This document shows, piece by piece, positions 1 through 7,152 of a DNA stretch of 29,499 bases. The stretch is from JACVRW01 sp040509755. GTDB taxonomy: Bacteria; Actinomycetota; Thermoleophilia; Solirubrobacterales; Thermoleophilaceae. The notes beneath the pieces were generated by a model. The model made no database searches and was not told the origin of the DNA. It saw only the letters and a list, made by a program, of their open reading frames with translations. The stretch covers positions 1-29,499 of the forward strand of contig JBEVKF010000090.1 in assembly GCA_040509755.1 (NCBI GenBank). Reading direction: 5' to 3'. Numbering within the stretch: the first letter of the stretch is position 1; every line of letters begins with the position of its first letter. A program made the position numbers and the translations under genes.

Positions 1-8
1 TTCCGCCG

Positions 9-974
9 CTACACCAGACGCGCGGCCGCGTCCAGGCTCAGGTAGTCCGGGTACGGCAGCGCCTCCAGAAACCGCGCGGCGCCGGCGATCATCGCCGCGT
101 TGTCGGTGCAGAGCTCGACCGGCGGGACCCATACCGGGACGCCGAGTCGCTCCACGGCCGCGCGCAGGTCCGAGTTGGCCGCAACGCCGCCGCCGATTGC
201 CAGCCGCTCCAGTCCGGTGAGCTCGAGCGCCCGCCGCACCCGACCCACGAGGGCGTCGACGATCGCGCGCTGGTACGACGCCGCGAGGTCGGCCCGGTCC
301 GCGCTCGGCTCGTCACGGAGCCGGTAGAGCAGCGACGTCTTGAGGCCGCTGAAGCTGAAGTCGAGCTCGCCCGGCGCGCTGCGCGGGAAGTCGAACGCCT
401 CGGGATCGCCGTCGCGCGCCAGCCGGTCGACCTCCGGCCCGCCGGGATAGCCGAGGCCGAGAAGCCGCGCGCCTTTGTCGAAGGCCTCGCCGGCCGCGTC
501 ATCCAGCGCTTGGCCGAGCACCGCATAGGTCCGCGGCTCGTCGACCCGAGCCAGAAAGGTGTGCCCGCCGCTCGCCACGAGCGAGAGGAAGGGCGGCTCG
601 ATCGGGCCGGGAGCGAGCATGCTCGCGGTCACGTGGCCATGCAGGTGATCCACCGGCACGAGCCCGATGCGCCGCGACGCGGCCAGCGCCTTGGCCGAGG
701 AGAGCCCGACCAGCAGCGCTCCGATCAGGCCCGGACCGTGGGTCACCGCGACGGTCTCGATGTCGCCGAGGCGCGTCCCCGCGCGCTCGAGCGCGTCCGC
801 GGTGACCGCGTCGACCAGCTCCAGGTGGTGCCTTGCCGCGATCTCCGGGACCACGCCTCCGTAGCGCGCGTGCAGCAGGCCCTGCGACGCGATCACATTG
901 GAGCGGATCTCTCCGCCGGCGGTGACCACGGCGGCGCAGGTGTCGTCGCAGCTCGTCTCGAGGGCGAGGATCAC
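9..974 (-). CDS. tsaD: tRNA N6-adenosine threonylcarbamoyltransferase TsaD
   Basis: TsaD (Kae1/Gcp family) transfers the threonylcarbamoyl group from TC-AMP to A37 of ANN-decoding tRNAs in the cytoplasm, working with TsaB and TsaE. The 321-residue product begins ILALETSCDDT, the phosphate/metal-binding start of the ASKHA fold. It then shows a His pair in ARHHLEL, THGPGLIG, the HLHGH segment, ASGGHT, FSGLKTS and the C-terminal CTDNAAM motif, in family order and at near-normal length (usual about 335). The GTG start at 974 is chosen because the TSA motif begins immediately after it and it overlaps the rimI stop by 4 bp (GTGA); an open frame continues upstream to 1538 but is only the shadow of rimI. 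It is last in a tsaE-tsaB-rimI-tsaD block with all complex partners adjacent. Identification is secure. Confidence 0.96.
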   Translation of the reverse strand: MILALETSCDDTCAAVVTAGGEIRSNVIASQGLLHARYGGVVPEIAARHHLELVDAVTADALERAGTRLGDIETVAVTHGPGLIGALLVGLSSAKALAASRRIGLVPVDHLHGHVTASMLAPGPIEPPFLSLVASGGHTFLARVDEPRTYAVLGQALDDAAGEAFDKGARLLGLGYPGGPEVDRLARDGDPEAFDFPRSAPGELDFSFSGLKTSLLYRLRDEPSADRADLAASYQRAIVDALVGRVRRALELTGLERLAIGGGVAANSDLRAAVERLGVPVWVPPVELCTDNAAMIAGAARFLEALPYPDYLSLDAAARLV

Positions 975-1432
975 GCTGTCGCGCGTTCCGGCACCGTGCG
1001 CCACATGATGAGCGCATCCTCGCGGTTGTCGTGGTAGTAGGCGCGCCGCTTGCCGGCCGCCCGGAAGCCGAAGCGCTCGTACAGCCGGATGGCGGGGTCG
1101 TTCGAGGTCCGCACCTCGAGCGTGTACTGCTCGTTCGGCTTGTCGGCCAGCTCGAACAGCCGCTCGAGCATCGAGGTGGCAAGGCCCTGGCGGCGCAGAC
1201 CGTCGTCGACAGCGACGTTCATCACGTGCCAGGTGCTGTCGTAGCGAGAGCAGACCAGGTAGCCGACGAGCGCGTCGTCGATCAGCGCGGCCAGGCTGAT
1301 GCCGGACGGCTTGGAGAGCTCGAGCACGAACATCGCCAGCGACCAGGGCGTCGGGAACGCGCGCCGCTCGATGGCGATCACCTGGGGAAGGTCGGCGTAG
1401 GCGAGTCGGCGGATCTCGAGGTCGTAATTCAC
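971..1432 (-). CDS. rimI: GNAT N-acetyltransferase, RimI-type
   Basis: A 153-residue single-domain GNAT acetyltransferase of the RimI group, which acetylates the N-terminal alanine of ribosomal protein S18 from acetyl-CoA; substrate range in actinobacteria may be broader. The sequence shows the N-terminal strand/helix with IERRAFPTPW, the acetyl-CoA pyrophosphate-binding loop RRQGLA (consensus Q/RxxGxG/A) after the MNVAVDD strand, then LEVRTSNDPAIRLYERFGF, the classic motif B region with the catalytic Tyr. The start is GTG at 1432, overlapping the tsaB stop by 4 bp; its own stop overlaps the tsaD start the same way. Position between tsaB and tsaD is the usual bacterial arrangement and supports the RimI call over a generic GNAT. 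Confidence 0.92.
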   Translation of the reverse strand: MNYDLEIRRLAYADLPQVIAIERRAFPTPWSLAMFVLELSKPSGISLAALIDDALVGYLVCSRYDSTWHVMNVAVDDGLRRQGLATSMLERLFELADKPNEQYTLEVRTSNDPAIRLYERFGFRAAGKRRAYYHDNREDALIMWRTVPERATA

Positions 1433-2091
1433 TGCGGCTTGGCGTCCGGTGCTCTGACGTAGTCGGGTAGGACCGCTTCGGGTGGCTCGTCCTTGATGTC
1501 CACCGCCAGCCGGCAGACGTTGAGGGCGCGGACCACATGAGCGCGCGATTGGTCGGGCTCTACGTCTATCCCGGCCGCCACGAGCACCCCTCGAAATCGT
1601 ACCGAGCCATCTCCCGCTGCTCGAACCGCGAGCCCGACAGCCCCCACGCGGCGCACCAGCTCATCCGGGCGGGCCACGAAAGGGGGCCAAAGCTCCCTTC
1701 CGTCTGCGTAGAGCGCGGCGAACACCTCGCCTCGCTTGGCGTCGATCAGCGCCAGCGCCGCCTCGGCCCCGATTCCCGCCGCGAGTGCCGCCAGCGACGA
1801 GACGGGGCGCAACGGGAGGCCTTCGGCGCCCGCCAGCGCGCGCGCAGTCGCGACGCCGATGCGCAGCCCGGTGAAGCTGCCGGGCCCGACGCCCACGGCG
1901 ATCGCCTCGAGTGAGCCAAACCGCGCGCCTGCCTCGTCCATCACCCCCGCGATCGCCGGCATCAGCTCGTGCGCGTGAGCCGGCGGAGCGATCAGCGCCT
2001 CCGGCCGTGGCAGGGCCTCGAAGGCGACCCCGTCGTCGCGCAGCACGCACGCGGCACTCGCCGCCGTCGAGGTGTCGAAGCCGAGAATCAC
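1429..2091 (-). CDS. tsaB: t6A biosynthesis protein TsaB
   Basis: TsaB is the catalytically inactive TsaD paralogue that dimerises with TsaD and is needed for t6A37 formation. The 220-residue product begins ILGFDTSTAAS, the ASKHA phosphate-1 motif, and contains VGVGPGSFTGLRIG and the downstream ARALAGAEGLPLRPVSSLAALA stretch typical of the family; length fits. The GTG start at 2091 sits in a GTGA overlap with the tsaE stop; the frame is open to 2184 but that extension lies in tsaE in another frame. It lacks the TsaD metal-binding histidine pair, as expected for TsaB. Translationally coupled to tsaE before it and rimI after it. Confidence 0.93.
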   Translation of the reverse strand: MILGFDTSTAASAACVLRDDGVAFEALPRPEALIAPPAHAHELMPAIAGVMDEAGARFGSLEAIAVGVGPGSFTGLRIGVATARALAGAEGLPLRPVSSLAALAAGIGAEAALALIDAKRGEVFAALYADGRELWPPFVARPDELVRRVGAVGLAVRAAGDGSVRFRGVLVAAGIDVEPDQSRAHVVRALNVCRLAVDIKDEPPEAVLPDYVRAPDAKPQ

Positions 2092-2495
2092 TCGACCGCG
2101 ATCCGGCGGCGGTCGCCACCCATGTGTTCGAGGGTCACGCGCGCGGCCACGCGCTCCAGGCCCGGCTCGCCGACGGCCGGCCATTCGACGAAGGCCACCC
2201 GGTCCGGCGTCAGGTAGTCGTCGAGCAGCGCCGGGTCCTCGCCAGCCAGCGAGCCGAGGCGGTAGAGGTCCAGGTGCGCGACGTCCGGGGATCCCGCGAG
2301 TACCTGGCCGATCGTGAACGTCGGGCTCGGGACCGGCCCCCGCACGCCGAGCGCGCGCGCCGCGCCGCGCACGAACGTGGTCTTGCCGCTTCCAAGCTCG
2401 CCGCTCACCAGCACGACGTCGCCGGGGCGCAGCCTTTGCGCGAGCTTGGCCCCGGCCGCCTCGGTCTCCTCGGCGCTCGACGTCTCGCAGATCAC
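2088..2495 (-). CDS. tsaE: t6A biosynthesis ATPase TsaE
   Basis: TsaE is the small P-loop ATPase that drives turnover of the TsaB-TsaD complex. The 135-residue product has the Walker A sequence GELGSGKTT, the SPTFT switch-like motif, HLDLYRL (Walker B region) and VEWPAVG, all in the family order and at family length. The start is GTG at 2495; no strong Shine-Dalgarno is visible, but the gene lies only 30 bp after the uracil-DNA glycosylase stop on the same strand and may be read from that gene's promoter. Its TGA overlaps the tsaB GTG by 4 bp. Confidence 0.93.
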   Translation of the reverse strand: MICETSSAEETEAAGAKLAQRLRPGDVVLVSGELGSGKTTFVRGAARALGVRGPVPSPTFTIGQVLAGSPDVAHLDLYRLGSLAGEDPALLDDYLTPDRVAFVEWPAVGEPGLERVAARVTLEHMGGDRRRIAVE

Positions 2496-2525
2496 GCTGC
2501 CCCGGGAATCAGGGACCCGGTCCGC

Positions 2526-3200
2526 CTACTCGAAGAGGCCGATCTGAGGCGGCTCGGGCTGGGCCGCGGCCACCGCCGCCAGTGGGGCGACGGCGCCGAT
2601 CGGGAGCGGAGCGGGCTCGGTGAGCAGCGCGGGCAGGCGCGCGAAGTCCGCGCGCAGCTCCTCGAGCGTCCCGGTGCTGCGCAGTGCCGCGGCGGGGTGA
2701 TAGAGCGGGTAGACGCGCACGGTGCGACCGCCAAGCTCGTGGACCTGCGGGCTCCCGTGGACGCCGCTGATGCCGCGATTCGACCGCGTGATCAGCTTCG
2801 TCGCGAAGTTGCCGAGCGTGCAGATCACCTTCGGCTGGATCAGCTCGATCTTGCGGTGTAGGTACGGCTTGCACGTGTCGATCTCGTCCGGCTGAGGATC
2901 GCGGTTGCCGGGCGGGCGGCACAGGAGCACGTTGGTGATGAATACGTCGCCGCGCGCAAAGCCCACCTCCCCAAGGAGCTGATCCAGGAGCTTCCCCGCC
3001 CGGCCTACGAAGGGCAGGCCCTGGAGGTCCTCGTTCATGCCGGGCGCCTCGCCCACGAACATCAGGTCGGCGTCGGCATTGCCCGCTCCGAACACCACCC
3101 TGGTGCGGCTCTCGTGGAGTGGGCAGAGAACGCACCCGGAGGCTTCGCGATAGAGCTCGACAAGGTCTTCGCGGCGCTCCTCTGCGCTTGGCGGCTGCAT
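2526..3200 (-). CDS. Family 4 (Fe-S) uracil-DNA glycosylase
   Basis: A 224-residue type 4 uracil-DNA glycosylase, which removes uracil from deaminated cytosine in DNA. Visible: the cysteines C23 and C26 near the N terminus and C94 and C110 further on, with spacing matching the 4Fe-4S ligands of the Thermus enzyme; motif GEAPG at 50-54 (active-site loop); ITN at 88-90; and the C-terminal YHPAAAL loop, the equivalent of motif B. The C-terminal 40 residues are an Ala/Pro-rich linker ending in QIGLFE, which fits the bacterial sliding-clamp binding consensus QLxLF. The ATG at 3200 lies 6 nt after a TAATCT hexamer, so the transcript may be leaderless. First gene of the unit leading into tsaE. Could also be grouped with family 5, but the GEAPG motif and cysteine spacing favour family 4. 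Confidence 0.9.
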   Translation of the reverse strand: MQPPSAEERREDLVELYREASGCVLCPLHESRTRVVFGAGNADADLMFVGEAPGMNEDLQGLPFVGRAGKLLDQLLGEVGFARGDVFITNVLLCRPPGNRDPQPDEIDTCKPYLHRKIELIQPKVICTLGNFATKLITRSNRGISGVHGSPQVHELGGRTVRVYPLYHPAAALRSTGTLEELRADFARLPALLTEPAPLPIGAVAPLAAVAAAQPEPPQIGLFE

Positions 3201-3282
3201 GGCTCAAGATTAGAACCCGGGCCTGACGGCCTATCCTTAGCTTGTCCGGCCGCTACCGCGTGGAGTGGACCGGCAGGGGTAA
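3201..3282. promoter_or_regulatory. Divergent promoter region between UDG and DUF2520 genes
   Basis: An 82-bp gap between divergent starts. On the minus strand TAATCT (rc of 3207-3212) lies 6 nt upstream of the UDG ATG, the placement expected for a leaderless -10 box. On the plus strand TATCCT at 3232-3237 could be the -10 of the pantothenate operon, and a purine-rich AGGGG at 3275-3279 precedes the ATG at 3283. No convincing -35 hexamers are seen. Assigned by eye only. Confidence 0.4.
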
Positions 3283-4065
3283 ATGAACCCGACTATCAAC
3301 AGACTCACCGACGTCCGCTTGGGCGTGATCGGCGCAGGGCGCGTCGGCACTGCTCTCTGTCTTGCCTTGCGCGAGGCCGGCCTCGAGGTCGAAGGCCCGG
3401 CCGGCCGCGGCGAGATTCCGCGCGGCTGCGCGGCGATCGTGCTCTGCGTACCCGACGCCGAGATCGCCGCCGTGGCCCGGGCGGCGGCGGGAGCCGCTCC
3501 GCTCGTGGGCCACACCAGCGGCGCCACGCCGCTGAGCGACCTGGCGCCCGCCGGCGTGCCGGCGTTCGGGCTGCATCCGCTGCAGACCTTCGCGGCTGGA
3601 GCGGGCGATGGACTGGACGCCTTCGCCGGCGCCGGCTGCGCCGTCGCGGGCACCACGCCCGGCGCGCTCGAGGTCGCCACCGCACTCGCACGCACCTTGG
3701 GGATGACGCCCTTCGAAATCGACGACGAGGGACGCGCGGCCTATCACGCCGCCGCGTCGATCGCCTCGAACTTCATGGTCACCCTCCAGGCGGCCGCGGA
3801 GAGCATCGCCGCGGGCGCCGGCTTGGAGCCCCATGAGGCACGCGCGCTGCTGGTGCCCCTGCTGCGCCGCACGGTCGACAACCTGGCCGAGCTCGGGCCG
3901 GCCGCGGCGCTGACCGGGCCGGTCGCGCGCGGGGACGAGCGCACGATCGAGGCTCAGCGCCAGGCCGTGGCGGACGTGGCCCCCCATCTCCTCGACCTCT
4001 TCGACGAGCTCGTGCGCCACACCCGGCCGCTTGCCGCGACATCTGTCTCGCAGGTCCCGGCATGA
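3283..4065 (+). CDS. Rossmann-like/DUF2520 protein, candidate ketopantoate reductase
   Basis: A 260-residue protein with an N-terminal NAD(P)-binding Rossmann fold (LGVIGAGRVGTAL, residues about 12-24, GxGxxG) and a helical C-terminal half of the DUF2520 type (EGRAAYHAAASIASNFMVTL, residues about 149-168, with conserved AxYHAAAxxASN). The family resembles dehydrogenases of the 6-phosphogluconate/ketopantoate reductase class. It is the first gene of an operon with panC and panB, overlapping panC by 4 bp (ATGA). No panE-like gene is in the window. DUF2520-type proteins (PanG) have been reported to be an alternative ketopantoate reductase in Francisella and some Firmicutes, so by context this one could make pantoate from ketopantoate. 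That assignment is inference; the fold is clear, the substrate is not. Confidence 0.8.
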   Translation: MNPTINRLTDVRLGVIGAGRVGTALCLALREAGLEVEGPAGRGEIPRGCAAIVLCVPDAEIAAVARAAAGAAPLVGHTSGATPLSDLAPAGVPAFGLHPLQTFAAGAGDGLDAFAGAGCAVAGTTPGALEVATALARTLGMTPFEIDDEGRAAYHAAASIASNFMVTLQAAAESIAAGAGLEPHEARALLVPLLRRTVDNLAELGPAAALTGPVARGDERTIEAQRQAVADVAPHLLDLFDELVRHTRPLAATSVSQVPA

Positions 4066-4919
4066 GAACCGTTCGATCGGTCGTCGAGTTGCGCGAAGCG
4101 CTCGCTCCCGAGCGCGGGGCCGGTCACACCATCGGACTCGTCCCGACAATGGGCTTCTTCCACGACGGCCATCTGTCGCTCATGCGCCGCGCGCGCGAAG
4201 GGTGCGACTTCGTCGTGGTGTCCCTGTTCGTGAACCCGACGCAGTTCGGGCCGGGCGAGGACCTCGAGGCTTACCCCCGCGACGAGGCACGCGACCTTGC
4301 GCTCGCCGCCGCCGAGGGCGTCGACCTGGTGTTCGCGCCGGCGGTCGAGGAGGTCTATCCGGCGGGATTCCAGACCGCGGTATCGGTCGGCGGGCTGACG
4401 GACACGCTCGAGGGCGAACCCGGCCAGCGCGGCGCCGCGCACTTCGGGGCGGTTACGACTGTCGTGACCAAGCTTCTCAACATGGTCCAGCCGGACGTGG
4501 CCTACTTCGGGCAGAAGGACGCCCAGCAGGTGCTCGTGATCGGAAAGCTGGTCCGCGATCTCGACATCCCCGTGAGGATCGAGGTGTGTCCGACGGTGCG
4601 CGATGTCGACGGCCTGGCGCTGTCGTCGCGCAACTCCTACCTGTCCGCGGAAGAGCGCGAGCGCGCCGGCGCGCTCCACCGTGCGCTGCGCGCCGCGGAG
4701 GCGGAGGTCGCCGGCGGAGCGCTCGACGCCCCTGCCGTCCTCGCGGCGGCTCGCGGAGAGCTCGACGCCGCCGGCCTCGAGCCCGAGTACCTCGAGCTCC
4801 GTTCCACCACCGACCTTTCTCCAGTCGAGCGCGTGAACGGCTCGACACTTCTGGCAGTCGCCGCGCGGGTTGGCCGCGCGCGTCTCATCGACAACACGAT
4901 CCTCGGAGGTGCCTCATGA
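4062..4919 (+). CDS. panC: Pantoate-beta-alanine ligase (pantothenate synthetase)
   Basis: PanC condenses pantoate with beta-alanine using ATP through a pantoyl-adenylate, the last step of pantothenate synthesis. The 285-residue product shows VPTMGFFHDGHLSL (residues 27-40) with the HxGH nucleotidyltransferase signature, FVNPTQF, the GxxRPGHF-equivalent loop GQRGAAHFGAV, YFGQKDAQQ and the KMSKS-like LALSSRNSYLS. Length matches the family. The ATG at 4062 overlaps the upstream stop by 4 bp; its own TGA overlaps the panB ATG. Middle gene of a three-gene pantothenate operon. Confidence 0.96.
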   Translation: MRTVRSVVELREALAPERGAGHTIGLVPTMGFFHDGHLSLMRRAREGCDFVVVSLFVNPTQFGPGEDLEAYPRDEARDLALAAAEGVDLVFAPAVEEVYPAGFQTAVSVGGLTDTLEGEPGQRGAAHFGAVTTVVTKLLNMVQPDVAYFGQKDAQQVLVIGKLVRDLDIPVRIEVCPTVRDVDGLALSSRNSYLSAEERERAGALHRALRAAEAEVAGGALDAPAVLAAARGELDAAGLEPEYLELRSTTDLSPVERVNGSTLLAVAARVGRARLIDNTILGGAS

Positions 4920-5818
4920 GCGGCAGGCCAACCCAGCGTCCCACCGTCACCCTCACCAAGCTGATCGAAAAGAAGGCGCTCGGGGAGCCGATCGCCATGG
5001 TCACCGCCTACGACTACCCGAGCGCCCAGGTGGCCGAGGAGGCCGGGATCGACGTGGTGCTGGTGGGCGACTCCGGCGCCATGACCGTGCTCGGCTATCG
5101 CTCGACCATCCCGGTGACACTCGACGAGCTGGTGATGCTCGCCGCCGCCGTGCGCCGCGGCCTCTCCACCCCGCTGCTGGTCGGCGACATGCCGTTCGGC
5201 TCCTATGAGGCCTCCAACGAAGAGGCCATCCGCAACGCCCAGCGCTTCGTCAAGGAGGCCGGCTGCGATGCGGTCAAGCTCGAGCGCGGCGGGACCTCGG
5301 CCGAGCGGGCGCGGGCGATCCTGGGCGCGGGCATTCCGGTGATGGGTCACGTGGGCCTGACGCCCCAGACGGCCACCGCTCTCGGCGGCTATCGCTCCCA
5401 AGGCCGGACGGCCGAGCGCGCGCTCGAGGTCATGCACGACGCGGTCGATCTCCAGGAGGCGGGCTGCTTCGCGATCGTCTTCGAGGCGATTCCCAGCGCT
5501 CTCACCGAGCTGATCATGCCGCGGATCAAGGTTCCGGTGATCGGGATCGGGGCGGGCCCGGCCACCGACGGCCAGGTGCTCGTCTTCCACGACCTGCTCG
5601 GCATCTACGACGGCCACGCGGCGCGCTTCGTCAAGCGCTACGAGAACGTGCGCGAGCAGATGATCAAGGGAGTGAGCGCCTTCGCGGAGGACGTGCGCAC
5701 CCGGCGCTACCCCGAGCCCGAGCACGGCTACACCATGGCGCCGGACGAGATCGAGCGGCTGCACGAGCTGCTGGGCGAAAGCACCGGGGAGCCCTTCACC
5801 GGGGGCTACAGCCTCTAG
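4916..5818 (+). CDS. panB: 3-methyl-2-oxobutanoate hydroxymethyltransferase
   Basis: PanB adds a hydroxymethyl group from 5,10-methylene-tetrahydrofolate to alpha-ketoisovalerate to give ketopantoate, the committed step to pantothenate and CoA. The 300-residue product carries the TIM-barrel signatures MVTAYDYPSA, VGDSGAMTVLGY (Mg-binding Asp at 52), GDMPFGSY, VKLEGG-equivalent VKLERGG, GHVGLTPQ, FEAIP with the catalytic Glu, and GIGAGPATDGQVLV. The frame is open from 4031, but the ATG at 4916 is chosen: it matches the usual family N terminus, overlaps the panC stop (ATGA), and is preceded by GGAGGTG at 4905-4911. One oddity is VLGYRSTIPVTLDE, where many family members have a His-containing segment near this point; not judged significant. 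Confidence 0.95.
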   Translation: MSGRPTQRPTVTLTKLIEKKALGEPIAMVTAYDYPSAQVAEEAGIDVVLVGDSGAMTVLGYRSTIPVTLDELVMLAAAVRRGLSTPLLVGDMPFGSYEASNEEAIRNAQRFVKEAGCDAVKLERGGTSAERARAILGAGIPVMGHVGLTPQTATALGGYRSQGRTAERALEVMHDAVDLQEAGCFAIVFEAIPSALTELIMPRIKVPVIGIGAGPATDGQVLVFHDLLGIYDGHAARFVKRYENVREQMIKGVSAFAEDVRTRRYPEPEHGYTMAPDEIERLHELLGESTGEPFTGGYSL

Positions 5819-5907
5819 CGAACACCCTCCGAACGACTCGTTGCACGCCTTCCTGGAGAGAGCAACTTCCGGGTAGGTTGCGGGTTGGACGTTTCGCCCA
5901 TTCATGC

Positions 5908-5914
5908 AAGGAGG
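5908..5914 (+). promoter_or_regulatory. Strong Shine-Dalgarno that fixes the start at 5925
   Basis: AAGGAGG lies 10 nt before the ATG at 5925. An alternative in-frame ATG at 5904 overlaps this ribosome-binding site and would place it inside the coding region, so 5925 is the better start. It is the strongest Shine-Dalgarno seen in the window. The 106-bp gap between panB and this gene holds nothing else convincing; a weak GCAAC/GTTGC stem (5862-5866 with 5877-5881) is not T-tailed. Confidence 0.75.
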
Positions 5915-5924
5915 AGAGGTCCCA

Positions 5925-6482
5925 ATGTCTCGCACTCTTCGGCGTCTAGTGCCGTCGCCCGCGATGGTCGTGGCGATCGTGGCGCTCGTGATGTCGCTCG
6001 GCGGCTCGGCGTACGCGCTGGTGATCACCGGCAAATCGATCCGCAACAACTCCGTGACCGGCAAGGACATCCGCAAGCACTCGCTGAGAGGCCACGACCT
6101 CAGGGCGAACACGATCGGCGGAGGCGCCATCAAGGAGTCGTCGCTCGGGCTCGTGCCGGCTGCGGTCAACGCCGGCAGCGCCGCCGGGCTCGACACCTGG
6201 GCCGTGGTCAATGCCGACGGCGTCCTGGTGCGCGGCAAGGGCTTCGCGGGAGGCGACCCGGCATCCCACGCCGCGGATGGCGTCTACAACGTGGTCTTCA
6301 ACCGCGACGTGCGTGCCTGCGGCTACGTGGCCACGCTCGGCCACCCGAGCACCGGCGGTCCGCCCTCCGGGCAGATCAGTGTGGCCTCGCATCCCTCCAA
6401 CGTCGCGGCCGTGCGCGTGCGCACCGAGAACGACACCGGCGCCGCCGCCGACAGGGGATTCCACCTGGCCGTCACCTGCTGA
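5925..6482 (+). CDS. Secreted protein of unknown function, Thermoleophilia-type N terminus
   Basis: A 185-residue protein with a basic start (MSRTLRRLVPSPAM), one hydrophobic segment at about 13-34 ending LGGSAYA, and then a polar stretch with spaced GKSIRNNSVTGKDIRKHSL and LRGHDLRANTIGG units. This combination is one I associate with a large class of exported proteins in Thermoleophilia, where the segment after the signal often reads as short repeats of the form xIxxxxIxxxDL. The C-terminal half (about 75-185) has strand-rich sequence with two cysteines (in RDVRACGYV and the penultimate residue) that could form a disulfide. No enzyme motif is visible. Probably anchored or released at the cell surface; function unknown. 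The start is set by the AAGGAGG site. Confidence 0.8.
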   Translation: MSRTLRRLVPSPAMVVAIVALVMSLGGSAYALVITGKSIRNNSVTGKDIRKHSLRGHDLRANTIGGGAIKESSLGLVPAAVNAGSAAGLDTWAVVNADGVLVRGKGFAGGDPASHAADGVYNVVFNRDVRACGYVATLGHPSTGGPPSGQISVASHPSNVAAVRVRTENDTGAAADRGFHLAVTC

Positions 6483-6509
6483 GAGCCTCCTCGGGCGCTT
6501 GGACCGGTC

Positions 6510-7103
6510 TCAGACCGCGTCCGAGCGCTCGGGGTACTCGATCCTGCGCAGCACCTTCGCAGGCGCCCCTGCCGCGACGGAGAAGGGCGGCAGATCTACG
6601 GTGACCACGCTGTTGGCGCCGATGACGCAGCGCTCGCCCACGGTCACGCCGCTCGTGACGACCACGTGCGCGCCGCACCAGACGTTGTCGCCCACGCGGG
6701 TCGGTCCCTTGCTGCTGAAGCCCTGCCAGGGAACCGGTTTGTCCGGCGCGTCGAAGCGGTGGTTGCCGTCTGTGACAAAGCAGCCGTTGGCGAACATGCA
6801 GTGATCACCGATCTCCACGAGCTCGACGGAGGCGACCATCACGCCGATGTTGAGGAACGTCCCCGACCCGATCCGGATGCGCGCCTTGCCCGGCGCGGTG
6901 AGCCAGACATCGGGCTCGAGCAGGGCGTGCTCGCCCACCTCGAGCCGCCCCTCCTTGAAGGCCTCCAGGACGTTGCCGTGAACCGGCCAGCGCGCGAACG
7001 CACGCCGCCGCGCGAACTCGCGGTGGATGCGCGCCCGGTTCCAGGGCATCGAGTTGACTTCGTACCAAAGCCACTTCTGCCACCACAGCCGCGCGTTGGA
7101 CAC
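6510..7103 (-). CDS. Hexapeptide-repeat (left-handed beta-helix) acetyltransferase
   Basis: A 197-residue acyltransferase with an N-terminal helical segment (WWQKWLWYEVNSMPWNR) followed by left-handed beta-helix turns: IRIGSGTFLNIGVMV, VEIGDHCMFANGCFV, TRVGDNVWCGAHVVV, VTVGERCVIGANSVV. The catalytic His equivalent is in VTDGNHRFD. The C-terminal FSVAAGAPAKVLRRI is the standard closing motif of maltose/galactoside O-acetyltransferase-like enzymes (the NodL/LacA/Maa group). It probably moves an acetyl group from acetyl-CoA to a sugar or sugar-containing metabolite; the substrate cannot be named. ATG start at 7103; convergent with the preceding gene, divergent from the GGDEF gene. Confidence 0.88.
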   Translation of the reverse strand: MSNARLWWQKWLWYEVNSMPWNRARIHREFARRRAFARWPVHGNVLEAFKEGRLEVGEHALLEPDVWLTAPGKARIRIGSGTFLNIGVMVASVELVEIGDHCMFANGCFVTDGNHRFDAPDKPVPWQGFSSKGPTRVGDNVWCGAHVVVTSGVTVGERCVIGANSVVTVDLPPFSVAAGAPAKVLRRIEYPERSDAV

Positions 7104-7152
7104 GGCGGCAGCTTGTCAAAGGCTGCGGTCTAATGGCCGATGAACAAGGTAG

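Noticed and set aside
5830..5843. Second LexA-like site after panB
   Set aside because: It has GAAC and GTTG but with 5 bp between the halves instead of 4 and an imperfect right half.
4637..6238. A 533-codon open frame on the minus strand
   Set aside because: Antisense to panC and panB; no motif and low-complexity composition.
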